Positions 33,604-43,970 of a DNA stretch of 64,000 nt are shown here, one piece after another. The stretch covers positions 16,308,001-16,372,000 of the forward strand of contig NC_085107.1 in NCBI RefSeq assembly GCF_030269925.1. Reading direction: 5' to 3'. The notes beneath the pieces were generated by a model. The model was not told where the DNA came from. It worked only from the letters and a program-made list of their open reading frames with translations, and did not search any database. The DNA is from Bombyx mori (taxonomy: Eukaryota > Arthropoda > Insecta > Lepidoptera > Bombycidae). A program made the position numbers and the translations under genes. Each line of letters starts with the position of its first letter. Position 1 is the stretch's first letter.

Positions 33604-33996
33604 CTTGAACTAACCACATAATGAGTTTGTATAAAAACAGATCATATCTAATGTGCTACGATCCGCAATGTTTCAAAGGAACATAATGCTAATTAAGGAG
33701 TCCTGTGTACTTAAATACATATTATTTTATTTTTAGGGGTCCGATCCTTAAAAGTTAAAACGGATCCCTAGTGAGATAACTTTTATTTCTGTCCGAAACT
33801 TCGAATCGTATTTCTCCACAACGACATAAGATATCAAGTTTAAGCAACTGCCAAATAAGAAGTTCAATGGTCAAAGGAAGCTGTAAAAGTCTCAAGCTTC
33901 TGGGTCAACGAAATCAAAAGATATAGCTATTTTTTATCATAGAACCCGTAGGCAAATTTGGCAAAAACAACTAAAAGTCTGATATTATACACTTAA

Positions 33997-34168
33997 GCCT
34001 AGACTAAGCTATAATATAATAGCATATAGTATATAGCTCATAGCACAACAATATCGCACACTATACATTGCTATGGAGGAAACGTTCACGCTGTACTGTA
34101 CTATATATTATTGGCTAAGTATAGGCTGCTATACTATATGGCACTATAGTATAGCGTAGTCTGAAAGC
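33997..34168. repeat. Imperfect palindromic element
   Basis: Left arm CTAGACTAAGCTATAATATA and right arm, read inward, TCAGACTACGCTATACTATA are diverged inverted copies around an AT-rich centre rich in ACTATA. Probably another MITE; ends are not sharply defined. Confidence 0.55.
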
Positions 34169-34185
34169 AGCTTCACATCTTGTAT

Positions 34186-34304
34186 CATCATCATCATTCT
34201 TTCCTATTACCGTCTGCTGGGGTGTAGGGCTGGAATCAAATCCTTCCATTTACATCGGGCTTGGGCAGTCTGTTCTAGCTCCTCCCACATCATGTCCAAG
34301 ACAC
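34186..34304 (-). mobile_element. Second copy of the RTE-like LINE 3' end
   Basis: The minus strand encodes MWEELEQTAQARCKWKDLIP followed by ALHPSRR and a stop, then a (ATG)n tail at 34186-34197. Clearly the same family as the 22243 copy. It abuts a different LINE tail starting at 34318. Confidence 0.75.
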
Positions 34305-34317
34305 CTAGCTCCTGCCT

Positions 34318-34516
34318 TAACTAGTAGGTGAGCTCACGGGGCTCAAACCTGATGACGTTGCTAGCACGAATCCTAGCAAGAGCCGTGCTGCGCAGAATCT
34401 ACCACCGGATCGGAAACGCGACCCACTGAGAAGATCCGGCTAGAAACTCAGTGGGCTGTGTCTGAGGGTTAGTTTACTCGTCGAGCCCTTCGTCGCAAGC
34501 GACGGATTCGAGTTAA
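34318..34516 (-). repeat. LINE tail repeat T, copy 4
   Basis: Reverse-strand copy from AGTAGGTGAGCTCACGGGG to the CGACGAAGGGCTCGACGAG block. It lacks the terminal hairpin, so its 3' end is missing where it meets the RTE tail at 34304. A short plus-strand piece resembling the upstream part of T is also visible at 34835-34885. Confidence 0.7.
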
Positions 34517-34635
34517 GCGGTAGGCAGCGGCTTCGCTCTGCCCCTGTCATTGTTGAAGTCCATGGGCGACGGTAACTCACCATCAGGTGGGCCGTATGCT
34601 CGTCTGTCTACAAGGGCAATAAAAATTTTTTTTTG
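34517..34635 (+). repeat. SINE/LINE-type 3' tail
   Basis: CCATGGGCGACGGTAACTCA, CATCAGGTGGGCCGTATGCT, CGTCTGTCTACAAGGGCAAT and an A/T run. This resembles a dispersed lepidopteran tail distinct from, but related in its GGTGGGC block to, Bm1. Full element not recognised. Confidence 0.6.
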
Positions 34636-35527
34636 TGGAAAATGTGTAGTTTCACGACGACTTAGAATTAGAACGGATCCGTAAGTTTCTGAAGAGAGCG
34701 TCAGAACGTTTCTTTGAGAAGGCGGCTCGGCACAATAACCTTTTATCGTGGTCGCCACAAATTACATCCCCGATCCAGACGACGGCGTCAGGAACAGCCA
34801 CCGTTGCCCTAACGTGTCCTTTCAGATCCTATTTCTGTGCTTTTAGGCATTTCAAGCATCGACTACCGTTCTCGTTGAAGTTATCGAATATGACGAACAG
34901 TTCACCGTGCGATTAGACCCATAAAGAAAACGCACTATTTCTCGTTGAAAATTTTCAGTAAGTCGTGATTGTGACTTAATGATAGATTGAGCGAAGCACT
35001 GCTATTGCTATCACAAATGTTACCAAATCCTTTCAGACTTGTCTTGCAGAATTGAATAGCCTCGAGGCTGCTAGCAGATAGGTGACTAAAAAAATAAGTT
35101 TCTTTATAGATATGTTCTATTTGGCATTAATAAATATATAAACTTATTAAATAGTATTATAGTAGTAGTTTATTAAACAAAAAATAAATAGGGAAAGACG
35201 AAACTGATTTTTTTATTGCCTTAGTATCATTGTCGATAAAAAAATAAAAATAGTTTGGCTGAACATTTAATGTTATTAATTTACAAAAGTAGAAAAACCT
35301 CCTCTGTTCACTTACATTTCTTTTAAACAAGCTGATCCTGCAGACTTTATAGTGCCTCAATCGATAAATAAAAGACCTATTACCTATTACCACTAATATC
35401 ACGACTAATACTATAATTAAGATAAATTACTTATGATGTTACAGGCCTTAGAAGATTATGTATTTTTGACAAATCTTGAAAACACATTCTCTATTTGATG
35501 ACAAAATTAATATTTCTGTAACTTAAA
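34636..35527. other. No gene seen
   Basis: Between repeat tails and the Tudor gene's poly(A) signal. A short repeat T-like piece at 34835-34885; otherwise AT-rich. Confidence 0.45.
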
Positions 35528-35533
35528 TTTATT
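35528..35533 (-). terminator. Probable polyadenylation signal of the Tudor gene
   Basis: AATAAA on the minus strand about 70 bp beyond the stop codon of the double-Tudor ORF, in an otherwise AT-rich stretch. The hexamer is common in such sequence, so support comes mainly from its position. Confidence 0.5.
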
Positions 35534-35603
35534 GCATTTAATCTATAAAATTTGCCTTAAAAAAGTGTCTGCACTTTCCATCTGTAATTTAAATTATTCA
35601 TCT

Positions 35604-36764
35604 TTAAGTGTTTACTGGAAAGACATCAACTACATTTGGTTTATTAAAGCCGTCCCCAAGCTCCTTAATTTTGATCATAAATTCAAAGCCTGGATACAAG
35701 AATTTATGCAAGCCATTATCCCAGATTACGCTCTTGCCAGTTGAACAATATATGGCCATTGCTGGTTTGTTGATATACATATCACATGTAATTGGCTTTA
35801 GTTCCATTTGTGTAGCAGTAACAATATCGCCCCAATCTATTTTCTGTAAACGTAATTTATTTCCAGGCTTAATTAATTCCAAAATAACTGCTCGCTCATA
35901 TGCAGTTCCACTCAAAGATTTATAGGCAACTAAATTTCCAACCTCTATTTCCTTGTCTACTATCACTCTTTTACTTTTACAGTAAGCTGTAAAGTCACTG
36001 TGATCCAAGGAATATTGTTTAAAATCATAAGTTCTGGCAACAAAGAAGCTATCAAGTGTTTTTCCTGATTGGACACGGACATGTAGAACTTCATCAATAT
36101 GCAAATTCAGGCACTTGAATTCTGGTTCGATAAGTTGTGGCATTGGAGCCCTGAGCCTGCTGATACTTATCTCATTTCCAAAGCTCAGTGATGAATAATT
36201 GGTGTAAGCCAACATTGTTGCTATGTCATCAGGGCAAGAGTTAATCAAGTCTACAGAAAGCTGGTTATACATTTTATTCTTGACAATCATTTTTGTTCGT
36301 TCTTTGCCAATATAAGTCAGCATAGCTTCAGTTGTTTTAGCCTCCCAAATATCGGTATTTAAAGGTACACAGTTTGCTAGCTTGCAATGTATAGCCAAAG
36401 GTACCATTTTACTTGGTGTTTTTGGTTTATAGATTTTTGATGTTGGTACACCAATGTCGGTACATCCATAATCAATGGCCTTTAAGTCGCATTTCATAAC
36501 ATTATGCCAATGAATAAAGTAAACCAGCCCTCTCACATGTTTCCTTAAAGTCCCTGATAGATAGATGACCACTCTGCCTATAGTTACTTCAGAGTCTTCA
36601 ACAGCCTTTCCACATTCTTCAAGAATATCTATGTCCATTCTAAAGTCGATCAAGCGAACAAAAAAACTATGCGGATTATTTACGTGAGTGACATCTATCC
36701 AGTATTCCTGTCCTACGACACAATCTTTAATAGGGACAGATGAAACGTAATCACCAAAATCCAT
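35604..36764 (-). CDS. Single-exon protein with two extended Tudor modules
   Basis: A complete 386-residue ORF without introns. Two extended Tudor modules are visible. Module 1 has the leading strand YWIDVTHVNNPHSFFVRL (21-38), a core from 62 to 106 ending in DYG, and an SN-like tail (118-160). Module 2 has LHVRVQSGKTLDSFFVAR (227-244), a core of GNLVAYKS then RAVILE then DWGD (276-313), and a tail at 332-375. Such domains usually bind symmetrically dimethylated arginines on Piwi proteins and act in germline nuage and the piRNA pathway, so a germline role is an inference from the fold. The ATG at 36764 is preceded by a purine-rich GTCAAA context. I cannot name an orthologue; lack of introns could mean a retrocopy, but the frame is intact. 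There is no repeat within it. Confidence 0.85.
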   Translation of the reverse strand: MDFGDYVSSVPIKDCVVGQEYWIDVTHVNNPHSFFVRLIDFRMDIDILEECGKAVEDSEVTIGRVVIYLSGTLRKHVRGLVYFIHWHNVMKCDLKAIDYGCTDIGVPTSKIYKPKTPSKMVPLAIHCKLANCVPLNTDIWEAKTTEAMLTYIGKERTKMIVKNKMYNQLSVDLINSCPDDIATMLAYTNYSSLSFGNEISISRLRAPMPQLIEPEFKCLNLHIDEVLHVRVQSGKTLDSFFVARTYDFKQYSLDHSDFTAYCKSKRVIVDKEIEVGNLVAYKSLSGTAYERAVILELIKPGNKLRLQKIDWGDIVTATQMELKPITCDMYINKPAMAIYCSTGKSVIWDNGLHKFLYPGFEFMIKIKELGDGFNKPNVVDVFPVNT

Positions 36765-37470
36765 TTTGACTCTGAGCGCAAGGCAGTCTCAAATATATTA
36801 AGTGTATAATCTATGAAAAGCATTAATAAAAACAAAACAGTTCAAAACCATTTCAAAACACGCTCTGCAGTGCTGCCAGATCAGATTTGTATATTTACAA
36901 TGTTTTTATAATAAAACGACATTACAGAACATACATATCTTCTGACAAAATACAGATTTTTACAGTAAATAAAAAACCCTACCATGTTCTAAAAATTACA
37001 TTAAATAAAAACGAATTTATTTATCTACATACTACTATTAATTTATATTATAAAGCATATTCCAAAATTTACGCAACTATGAACTACAACATGATAATAT
37101 TTCTCTTGATTGTATCTATGGTCAGTTAAATCTCTTCGCTTCTCTGTTTTAATCAGTGGTTTTAATGCCATTAATCTCGCTAAGCTTCCTTTCGCACTCT
37201 GCGTTTGAATTTGGTATTGATAAAATGTAGAACATAAAGTTTTTCTAGTTCGAGAAATCCTCTTTGTGCATGAGCTAAGTAACTCATAGTGAGATTTCAA
37301 CGTTTATTTTCTGAAACAAATATGAAAATTATAGATAGATTGATTTTGAAATTATATACATATACGCCTGATGTCAAAGATTTTCTGGTGCCTATTACCA
37401 ATAGCATTTTTAATCTGGGTATTTGCTACAGTGGTTGGTAGCTTAAGGGGCTTTTCCAATTTCTCGCAGA
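36765..37470. other. Upstream of the Tudor gene
   Basis: Holds the promoter region of the double-Tudor gene by position. I see no clear TATA box near the ATG and no other ORF of note. Confidence 0.45.
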
Positions 37471-38165
37471 CGGATAGGTGAGCCCATGAAGGTTAAACCT
37501 CAGAGAATTTGCTAACAGTAGCCCCAGCAAGAGCAGTGCTACGCAGAATCTACCACTAGATCGGAATCGCGACCCGTCGAGATTATCCGGCTGGACACTT
37601 ACTGGGTTGTGTTACTCCTCACTTACCACGGTGCTCCGTCAGCTATACCGTAGAAACGAGATTGGATAATCGGTTAGAGATTATATTTATGCGGGCTCCG
37701 TGGGCGAGCACTACACTTGCTTATGTCGTGATCGAATGTATGCAAATTTTGTAGTGTCATCATGAGGTAGAGTCGACCGAGTCAGAACACGGCTCGGTCA
37801 CGTAATAACCTGATGTGGGGACCGAATCTCATCCCTTTGTCAAGGTAGACGCCTAGGTGCCTACTTGGTTTTCGAAGCTCACTGTATGGACTGGCCAAAG
37901 GTTGTGTTGGCGGGAATAGATTTATCGCGCCTTATTCTGGACAAGATGTTGGTAACGGTGTCAGGAGGGCGAGGTAAAGAGCACAGTTGCGTTTTTCGTA
38001 GGGTTAATGTCGATGCGCCATTTCTGGAACCACTGTCCTAAATTGGTGGCCGTGACCTGTAGTTTATTAGGCATCTTCCTACTTGAGCCGTAGATGTCCG
38101 TATCATCAGCAAAAAGGGCTAAAGAAATTGTTTGCATGTGTCGCTGGTGCAAAGATGTAACGACT
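37471..38165 (-). mobile_element. Decayed LINE 3' part (RT fragment plus tail repeat T)
   Basis: At 37961-38152 the minus strand encodes SLALFADDTDIYGSSRKMPN followed by WRIDINPTKNATVLFT, the catalytic YADD-like block of a jockey-type reverse transcriptase. Downstream in the same direction (37615-37471) is a copy of tail repeat T. This order supports T being the 3' untranslated region of this LINE family, possibly BMC1; the family name is uncertain. Confidence 0.7.
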
Positions 38166-39295
38166 GACCAACATATTTAAAAAATATTATTCCAGGCCAC
38201 GCCAACCGAAATCGAGTGAATACTGAGCTGTTACACCCTATCACAGTGTTCCAAAAGTTACTAACAATTTGACCGTCAGTAGGTCAAAAATATTCGACAA
38301 CAACACAAATTTTCTTAGTTGTAGCTATATCAGTATTTTCGTCAATGATCACTCTTAATCTGTAAGGTTCTAAATCTCATAAATTCTGCTTTTTAGACTT
38401 ACAACGTTTTGTTCGCTACATTTTGATTTTCCTCTCAGTTGTAAAAGCTTTCATTTTTGTTTCCGCAGATTTACGCATATGTTAATGTATGTATGTCGCG
38501 TAGTTACCGATGTTGCAACTTTTTAAATACGACAGCAACAGAGTTCGAGAAGTTTGAGTATTAAAAATATTTTCTTTACTTTTTGCTTTGGCGTTTCAAT
38601 GCCCCCGTACAAATCAAAGTCAAGTTACAACCATTTTTTGAAATGTTCATGCTGTAGCCAATCAATGTATAACTGTTGCTTAAAATTTATATTTCTTTTA
38701 TTCGACCTTTGTTAGACAATAGAGTACCACAGTACTATTACACAGCAATATTACAAAAAAGTATCGAAAAACATACATTTATATTTTGTTTATTAATATC
38801 TATAAGTCTTGAGTCTAATAATCAGTGAACTCCCGGAGATCTTCTTCATTCAATTGAAAAAAACTATTTGTGGGGATTTCCCTGTTATTGCTTATGGTGA
38901 GCAAAACTTTGCTTTGCATATGAAATACATTATCTTGTTTTTCATACATAATATTTTTGCAATACAGTAGACCGTAAAAGCAGTGAAATTACAGTGAATC
39001 TACTGTAATTACCATGCACCTGGCATCACTGCCATAACTAACTGTTTAAAATATTAATCTAAATAGCTTATTTTTCTAGCTTTTTTCTTTTTAACTATTT
39101 AACGTCTTAGATTCTTGTCTTTTAGCTTATTGTTCATTTTATTTTAATAGTTTAGCGATTTAAAAATGAGTTTAAACGAAATACGAATGAAGTTGATTTA
39201 CCTGAAATTGAGTATAGGACTGGCATTTAATCTTTCTGCCTTTGAATCTTTTGAACATCATTTACTAAGATTTTTTCAGTGTTTTCTGGAGGATC
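38166..39295. other. No gene seen
   Basis: AT-rich DNA without recognised repeats or coding potential. Confidence 0.5.
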
Positions 39296-39745
39296 GTCGT
39301 CGTGGCCTAACGGATAAGACGTCCGGTGCATTCGTGTTGAAGCGATGCACCGGTGTCCAAATCCCGCAGGCGGGTACCAATTTTTCTAATGAATTACGTA
39401 CTCAACAAATGTTCACGATTGACTTCCACGGTGAAGGAATAACATCGTGTAATAAAAATGAAACCCGCAAAATTATAATTTGCGTAATTACTGGTGGTAG
39501 GACCTCTTGTGAGTCCGCGCGGGTGGGTACCACCACACTGCCTATTTCTGCCGTGAAGCAGTAATGCGTTTCGGTTCGAAGGGTGGGGCAGCCGTTGTAA
39601 CTATACTTGAGACCTTAGAACTTGTATCTCAAGGTGGGTGGCGCATTTACGTTGTGGATGTCTATGGGCTTCAGTAACCACTTAACACCAGGTGGGCTGT
39701 AAGCTCGTCCACCCATATAAGAAATAAAAAAAAAATAAAAAAAAA
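39296..39745 (+). mobile_element. Bm1 SINE, full length
   Basis: Head GTCGTCGTGGCCTAACGG, B box GTGTCCAAATCCC (mutated), body and long A-rich tail (39720-39745). It immediately abuts a copy of dispersed repeat C at 39746. Confidence 0.93.
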
Positions 39746-39930
39746 GGATCCGGAGAAGTTACGTCCAGCGGCTTTGTTTCATTTTCCCACATTTGTGCAC
39801 TTTCACAGATATTCAACAGTTAATAAAACACCATTATTACACATTTAAACCCGAAGAAACACTAAATAGACAAAATAAAACAAATCACGCAACTTCACTC
39901 CTCGCGTTCCCGCCAAAAAGTCCATTTTAA
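39746..39930 (+). repeat. Dispersed repeat C, copy 2
   Basis: From GGATCCGGAGAAGTTACGTC to GCGTTCCCGCCAAAAAGTCC. It directly follows the A tail of the Bm1 copy at 39296, and the pyrimidine/purine tract is absent here. Confidence 0.75.
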
Positions 39931-41349
39931 ATATTTTAGTTAGTATGTACCATAGATTATACACTAGACGTAGGCAGGCTTCAAGTGTATAATCTATGCA
40001 GGCTTCTGAAGCAGCTAACATTTTTAACTCGTAATTCCTGGTAGCACTCAATTTTGTTATTGATTTTTGACGTTGAGTAGGTAGCTGGTAGGAACCTACC
40101 TAGGTATCCATCCACTATCCAGGTACATACTTGGTCGAAAGACATTTTTGAACTTTAAGTGAATATGTGTGTTAAATAACGAAAATGTCACCATCTTATA
40201 GACAGGTAGTAGATTTTGTTTCATGTTGTTTAATTATTTATTATTTATAAATATTTAAATGGAAAAATCGTTACATATGTAGTTGCGAACATAAATAAAA
40301 AAAATGAATAAAATTGCGACTATCTACCTAGCTCACGCGATTATGATTTATATTTCTATATCACGTTTAAAATATTTGTACAAATCGAAAGTATGTATAG
40401 ATAGATTCTACTATTTAAAAAATATTTCTTTCTTTCTTTCTTTATATTCGTTTTCTTTTTATATTTGCATATTATAAATATATATCTCAAATATTATATT
40501 ATAAATATTTATCTCCTTTATTTATATACTTATCAATTTTAATAGTTTCAATATATATTAAGGATTTAAGTGCCAAAGCTGCTGAGCTAGTCTTGCGAAC
40601 CACTTCTTATAGCTAAGCGAAGATTAGAATACCATTACCAACTGCATTTAGCGGATATTAGTGACATTTAAGTTTAGAATTAAAGTCACTAATCACATTA
40701 TGTGTTATTTTTACTTATTTTGAACTATATTAGATTGGTAGACTAAAAGTAGTATTAAACAGTAACAATCGTACATAAGTACTACTGTGAATGTTGTTTT
40801 GGCCTGAGGCATAAAACCACTCACTTTGAGCTCATAAGTTTACCACTCATAAGGTAGAGCTTCATGAAGTGGTGGATTAGCTTTGAAAGTTAGGATACAT
40901 GGGTTGCAAGAGGATTATGGGTATAATAGGGACAAAATCTTCCTGCAGGTATAGCATAGCTAGTTAGTTAATTCCTACCAAACCATAGCTCAAGCCAGAT
41001 AATGTTAATATTTTAATTATTTGGGATGCCACTAAATTCTTGCTGCTTAATAAATGGCTGCAGCAATAAGTGCTGGTCGATTTTTACAAATATAAAACAT
41101 TGTAAACTAAGCTTAGACATATGGTAAATAACCTACTTTGACACATTTGTGATTTTGTTGTTGTGTGAAATAGTTTTGGTTGTGTGAAAATATTTGCTTT
41201 TGCACCAAGTGAGTGTTATTTGTGGAAAGTGTTGTTTTTCTTTATACGGAAAAAAAAACTGTTGGTGTAGCAAATTAAGACCTCCAAATAGTTTATGGTG
41301 ATGCAGCGCAGTGCTAAAAAATGAGTAAATATTAGTGCTGTTGCTTCAA
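39931..41349. other. No gene seen
   Basis: AT-rich; a TTCT microsatellite at 40425. No splice-flanked coding block recognised. Confidence 0.5.
40425..40447. repeat. (TTCT)n microsatellite
   Basis: Tandem TTCT units within an AT-rich stretch without genes. Confidence 0.8.
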
Positions 41350-41645
41350 ATGCAGTGATTTTGATGTTTCCCTGTGAGATGAGAATGAGAAGATTAGCAG
41401 GAGAACCATGATAACCAACATCCCAAAGGACTGTGAGGTAGAAGTGGCAGAGGGCTGGTTACATTGCTTATAGAACAGATGGCCACTAGGTCTTGAGTGG
41501 CAACAGTTCTTGAGTGGCAACTGCCTATTGGAAGACTTAGTCCATGCAGGCCTCACCTAAAGTGGAACGATGACCTGTTGAAGGTAGCAGGAAACTGCTG
41601 GACACAGGCAGCGCCGGACTGGTCGTTGTGGTGAAGCTTGACGAT
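41350..41645 (+). mobile_element. Reverse-transcriptase C-terminal relic of a LINE
   Basis: Plus-strand translation near 41500-41640 gives EWQLPIGRLS, then LRWNDDLLKVAGNCWTQAAP and DWSLW. This is a decayed form of the RWDDDIVKVAG-x-NWMQVARDR motif at the end of several LINE reverse transcriptases. The rest of the element is absent or unrecognisable. Confidence 0.6.
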
Positions 41646-42329
41646 CTGTGGGCTGAAAGATAGAAGATAGATTTCGATGTTATCGTTCATCTGCTTGACA
41701 GAAAGTCTAAGCCTTTGTAGATGCTGAATGCAATGCTTCCAGGTATTGCTTGATGAGAATCACTCGCTATGGATTTTTTGTTGAGACTGATTCAAAAGCA
41801 AGGAACTGGGGTACCTTATAAGTTAATAAGATATGTTGTGTGGTGTTTTGTTTCCTGTGAACTACTTATCCAGTAGTACAAAAGGAAAGATTTTCTTCCT
41901 CAGCAACTTAAATCGAAAAACCTAAATAGAATTTTGGGGATTACCCGGTCATGTTTCTACTTTGTCGACTCGACCAAATAAATATCACGCTGCAATGGTT
42001 ATGTCCAGGTCGGAATGCCGAATATACATCATAATTACAAAGTTACATTCCAAACGAACGAAATTACCACTGGGGAACGTTAGCTAACACAATTAATGCG
42101 ATAGGCGAAGCACTGCGCGAAAACGGCCACAATACTAGCAGAGCATGATAAAGTGATTCTCTTCTAAAGAATAATTTAATTCGTGGATAGGCATTAAAAA
42201 CGAACACTTCTATGTCAAGGTATTCAAAATCGGCGAGAATAATAGGCAATAGTTATGGCTAGTAATGGGCAATACTTATACTTGAGACAAATATTTGCCC
42301 ATTATTTTTATCTTGCTCACTCTTTTGAA
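41646..42329. other. No gene seen
   Basis: No coding signal. A hairpin with arms TAATGGGCAA and TTGCCCATTA lies at about 42264-42304. Confidence 0.45.
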
Positions 42330-42720
42330 GTCGTCGTGGCCTAAGAGATAAGACGTCCATTGCATTCGCGTTGAGTAATTCACCTGTGTTCGAATCTCAG
42401 GTGGGTACCAATTTTTCTAATGAATTACGTACTCAGCAAATGTTCACGATTGACTTCCACGGTGAAGGAATAACATCGTGTAATATAAGTGAAACCCGCA
42501 AAATTATAATTTGCGTAATTACTGGTGGTAGGACCTCTTGTGAGTCCGCGCGGGTAGGTACCACCACCCTGCCTATTTTTGCCGTGAAGCAGTAATACGT
42601 TTCGGTTTGAAGGGTGGGGCAGCCGTTGTAATTATACTGAGATCTTAGAATTTATATCTCAAGGTGGGTGGCGCATTTACGTCGTAGATGTCCATGGGCT
42701 CCAGTAACCACTTAACATCA
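42330..42720 (+). mobile_element. Bm1 SINE, 3' truncated
   Basis: Head GTCGTCGTGGCCTAAGAG, B box GTGTTCGAATCTC, body to CCACTTAACATCA, then an abrupt loss of the terminal 50 bp and A tail. 3' truncation is unusual for a SINE and implies a later deletion. Confidence 0.9.
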
Positions 42721-43086
42721 ACTGCTGCTCTTAAACTCAAATCACAAAATTTTGCAGCAAGTTTTTATATCTGCGTTTTCTTATTTAAATAAAAATGTGT
42801 AGTGTAAAAATGTGTAAAAATTTGTTAATAATGACGTGTTCTTATTATTATTCAGAACAAATGCCTTAAAAAAAGCCACTCTTGTTAACAATCTAAATAT
42901 GTACATAATTAATAGAAATTACACAATACCCATTGCCACATTTAGAAATAAATCCGAGCGTGGGATTCAGCCCTTCCCACCGGTTTGATGCTTATAGAAT
43001 ACTGCCTACACAAGCATAACATGTAGCATGCAGAAAAAGAAAAAAATATAAACTTTTGGGGGATTTCATTATTGAACGGAAGATGA

Positions 43087-43500
43087 CATTGTTTTGGCCT
43101 AAAGGATAGAGCGCTCGGTGCATTCGTATCCAGGAATATGACTGTACCATTGTTCGAATCCCTTGGGTAGTTAGGAATTTTATAATGAAATACGTATTTA
43201 ACAAATGTTCATGAATGATTTCCACGCTGAAGAAATAACGCGTATAATAAAAATCAAAACTCAAAAAATAATAATTTGCGTATTTACTGATGGTAGGAAG
43301 TCATGGAGTCCGCACGGATAGGTACCACTACCCTGTCTATTTCTGCCGTCAACCTGTAATTCGTTTCGGTTTGAAGGACGTTGTTGAGTCTTCGAACTCA
43401 TTTCTCAAGATGGGTGGTGGCAATTACGTGGTTAATGTGTATAGGTGACCACTTAACACCAAGTGGGCGTTGAGCTCCTCAATTTATCGTAACTATAAAA
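43087..43500 (+). mobile_element. Bm1 SINE, diverged, near full length
   Basis: Head TTTTGGCCTAAAGGATAGAG, B box TTGTTCGAATCCC, body with many substitutions and small gaps, ending in ACTATAAAA. Older than the neighbouring copies. Confidence 0.85.
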
Positions 43501-43878
43501 ATATATATACGTATGTCTAATTTTGGAGTCGGACGAATACAACATCTCATATTTAGGTGTTATTGGAAAAGCATTCCTATCCATCCCATATTCCAGGATA
43601 TGAGCGATAACTGTGCCAAATGCCAAATGCCAGTGCCAAATATTTAATAAAATTCATATTCAATTATTATTGTTTTTGAAGCCACTGTGGTAAGCGTAAT
43701 AAACACGACTTGTAAATTCGTATCGATAAATTCAAATAAGTTGATTTTTGTTTTGTTTAATGGCTTTGTATGTTAGTATTATATTACGGTGTTAGTGTTA
43801 TATTCTTGAATCTGAAGTTGTGAAGCCTATTGTTAAAGTTTGATGTTTGTTCCAGACATAAATCATCTCACTGGAAAC

Positions 43879-43970
43879 ATGGCACTCAGGGTACCAACAC
43901 CAGAGCTAAGCTGCATAGATCCCGAGAACTACAGACAGTATTTTAGAGCCTTATGCTGGAGTGGCACAAG
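43879..43970 (+). CDS. hiw: hiw exon 1 (chosen start)
   Basis: The ATG at 43879 opens MALRVPTPELSCIDPENYRQ, followed by YFRALCWSGT, then donor GTAATA. It resembles the YRRIYTAAL region of MYCBP2. The start is uncertain (alternative ATG at 43843, or an upstream exon). Confidence 0.75.

Noticed and set aside
39166..39564. Plus-strand ORF of 132 codons, and similar ones at 42371 and 44042
   Set aside because: Most of each ORF is Bm1 sequence; SINE reading frames are not genes.
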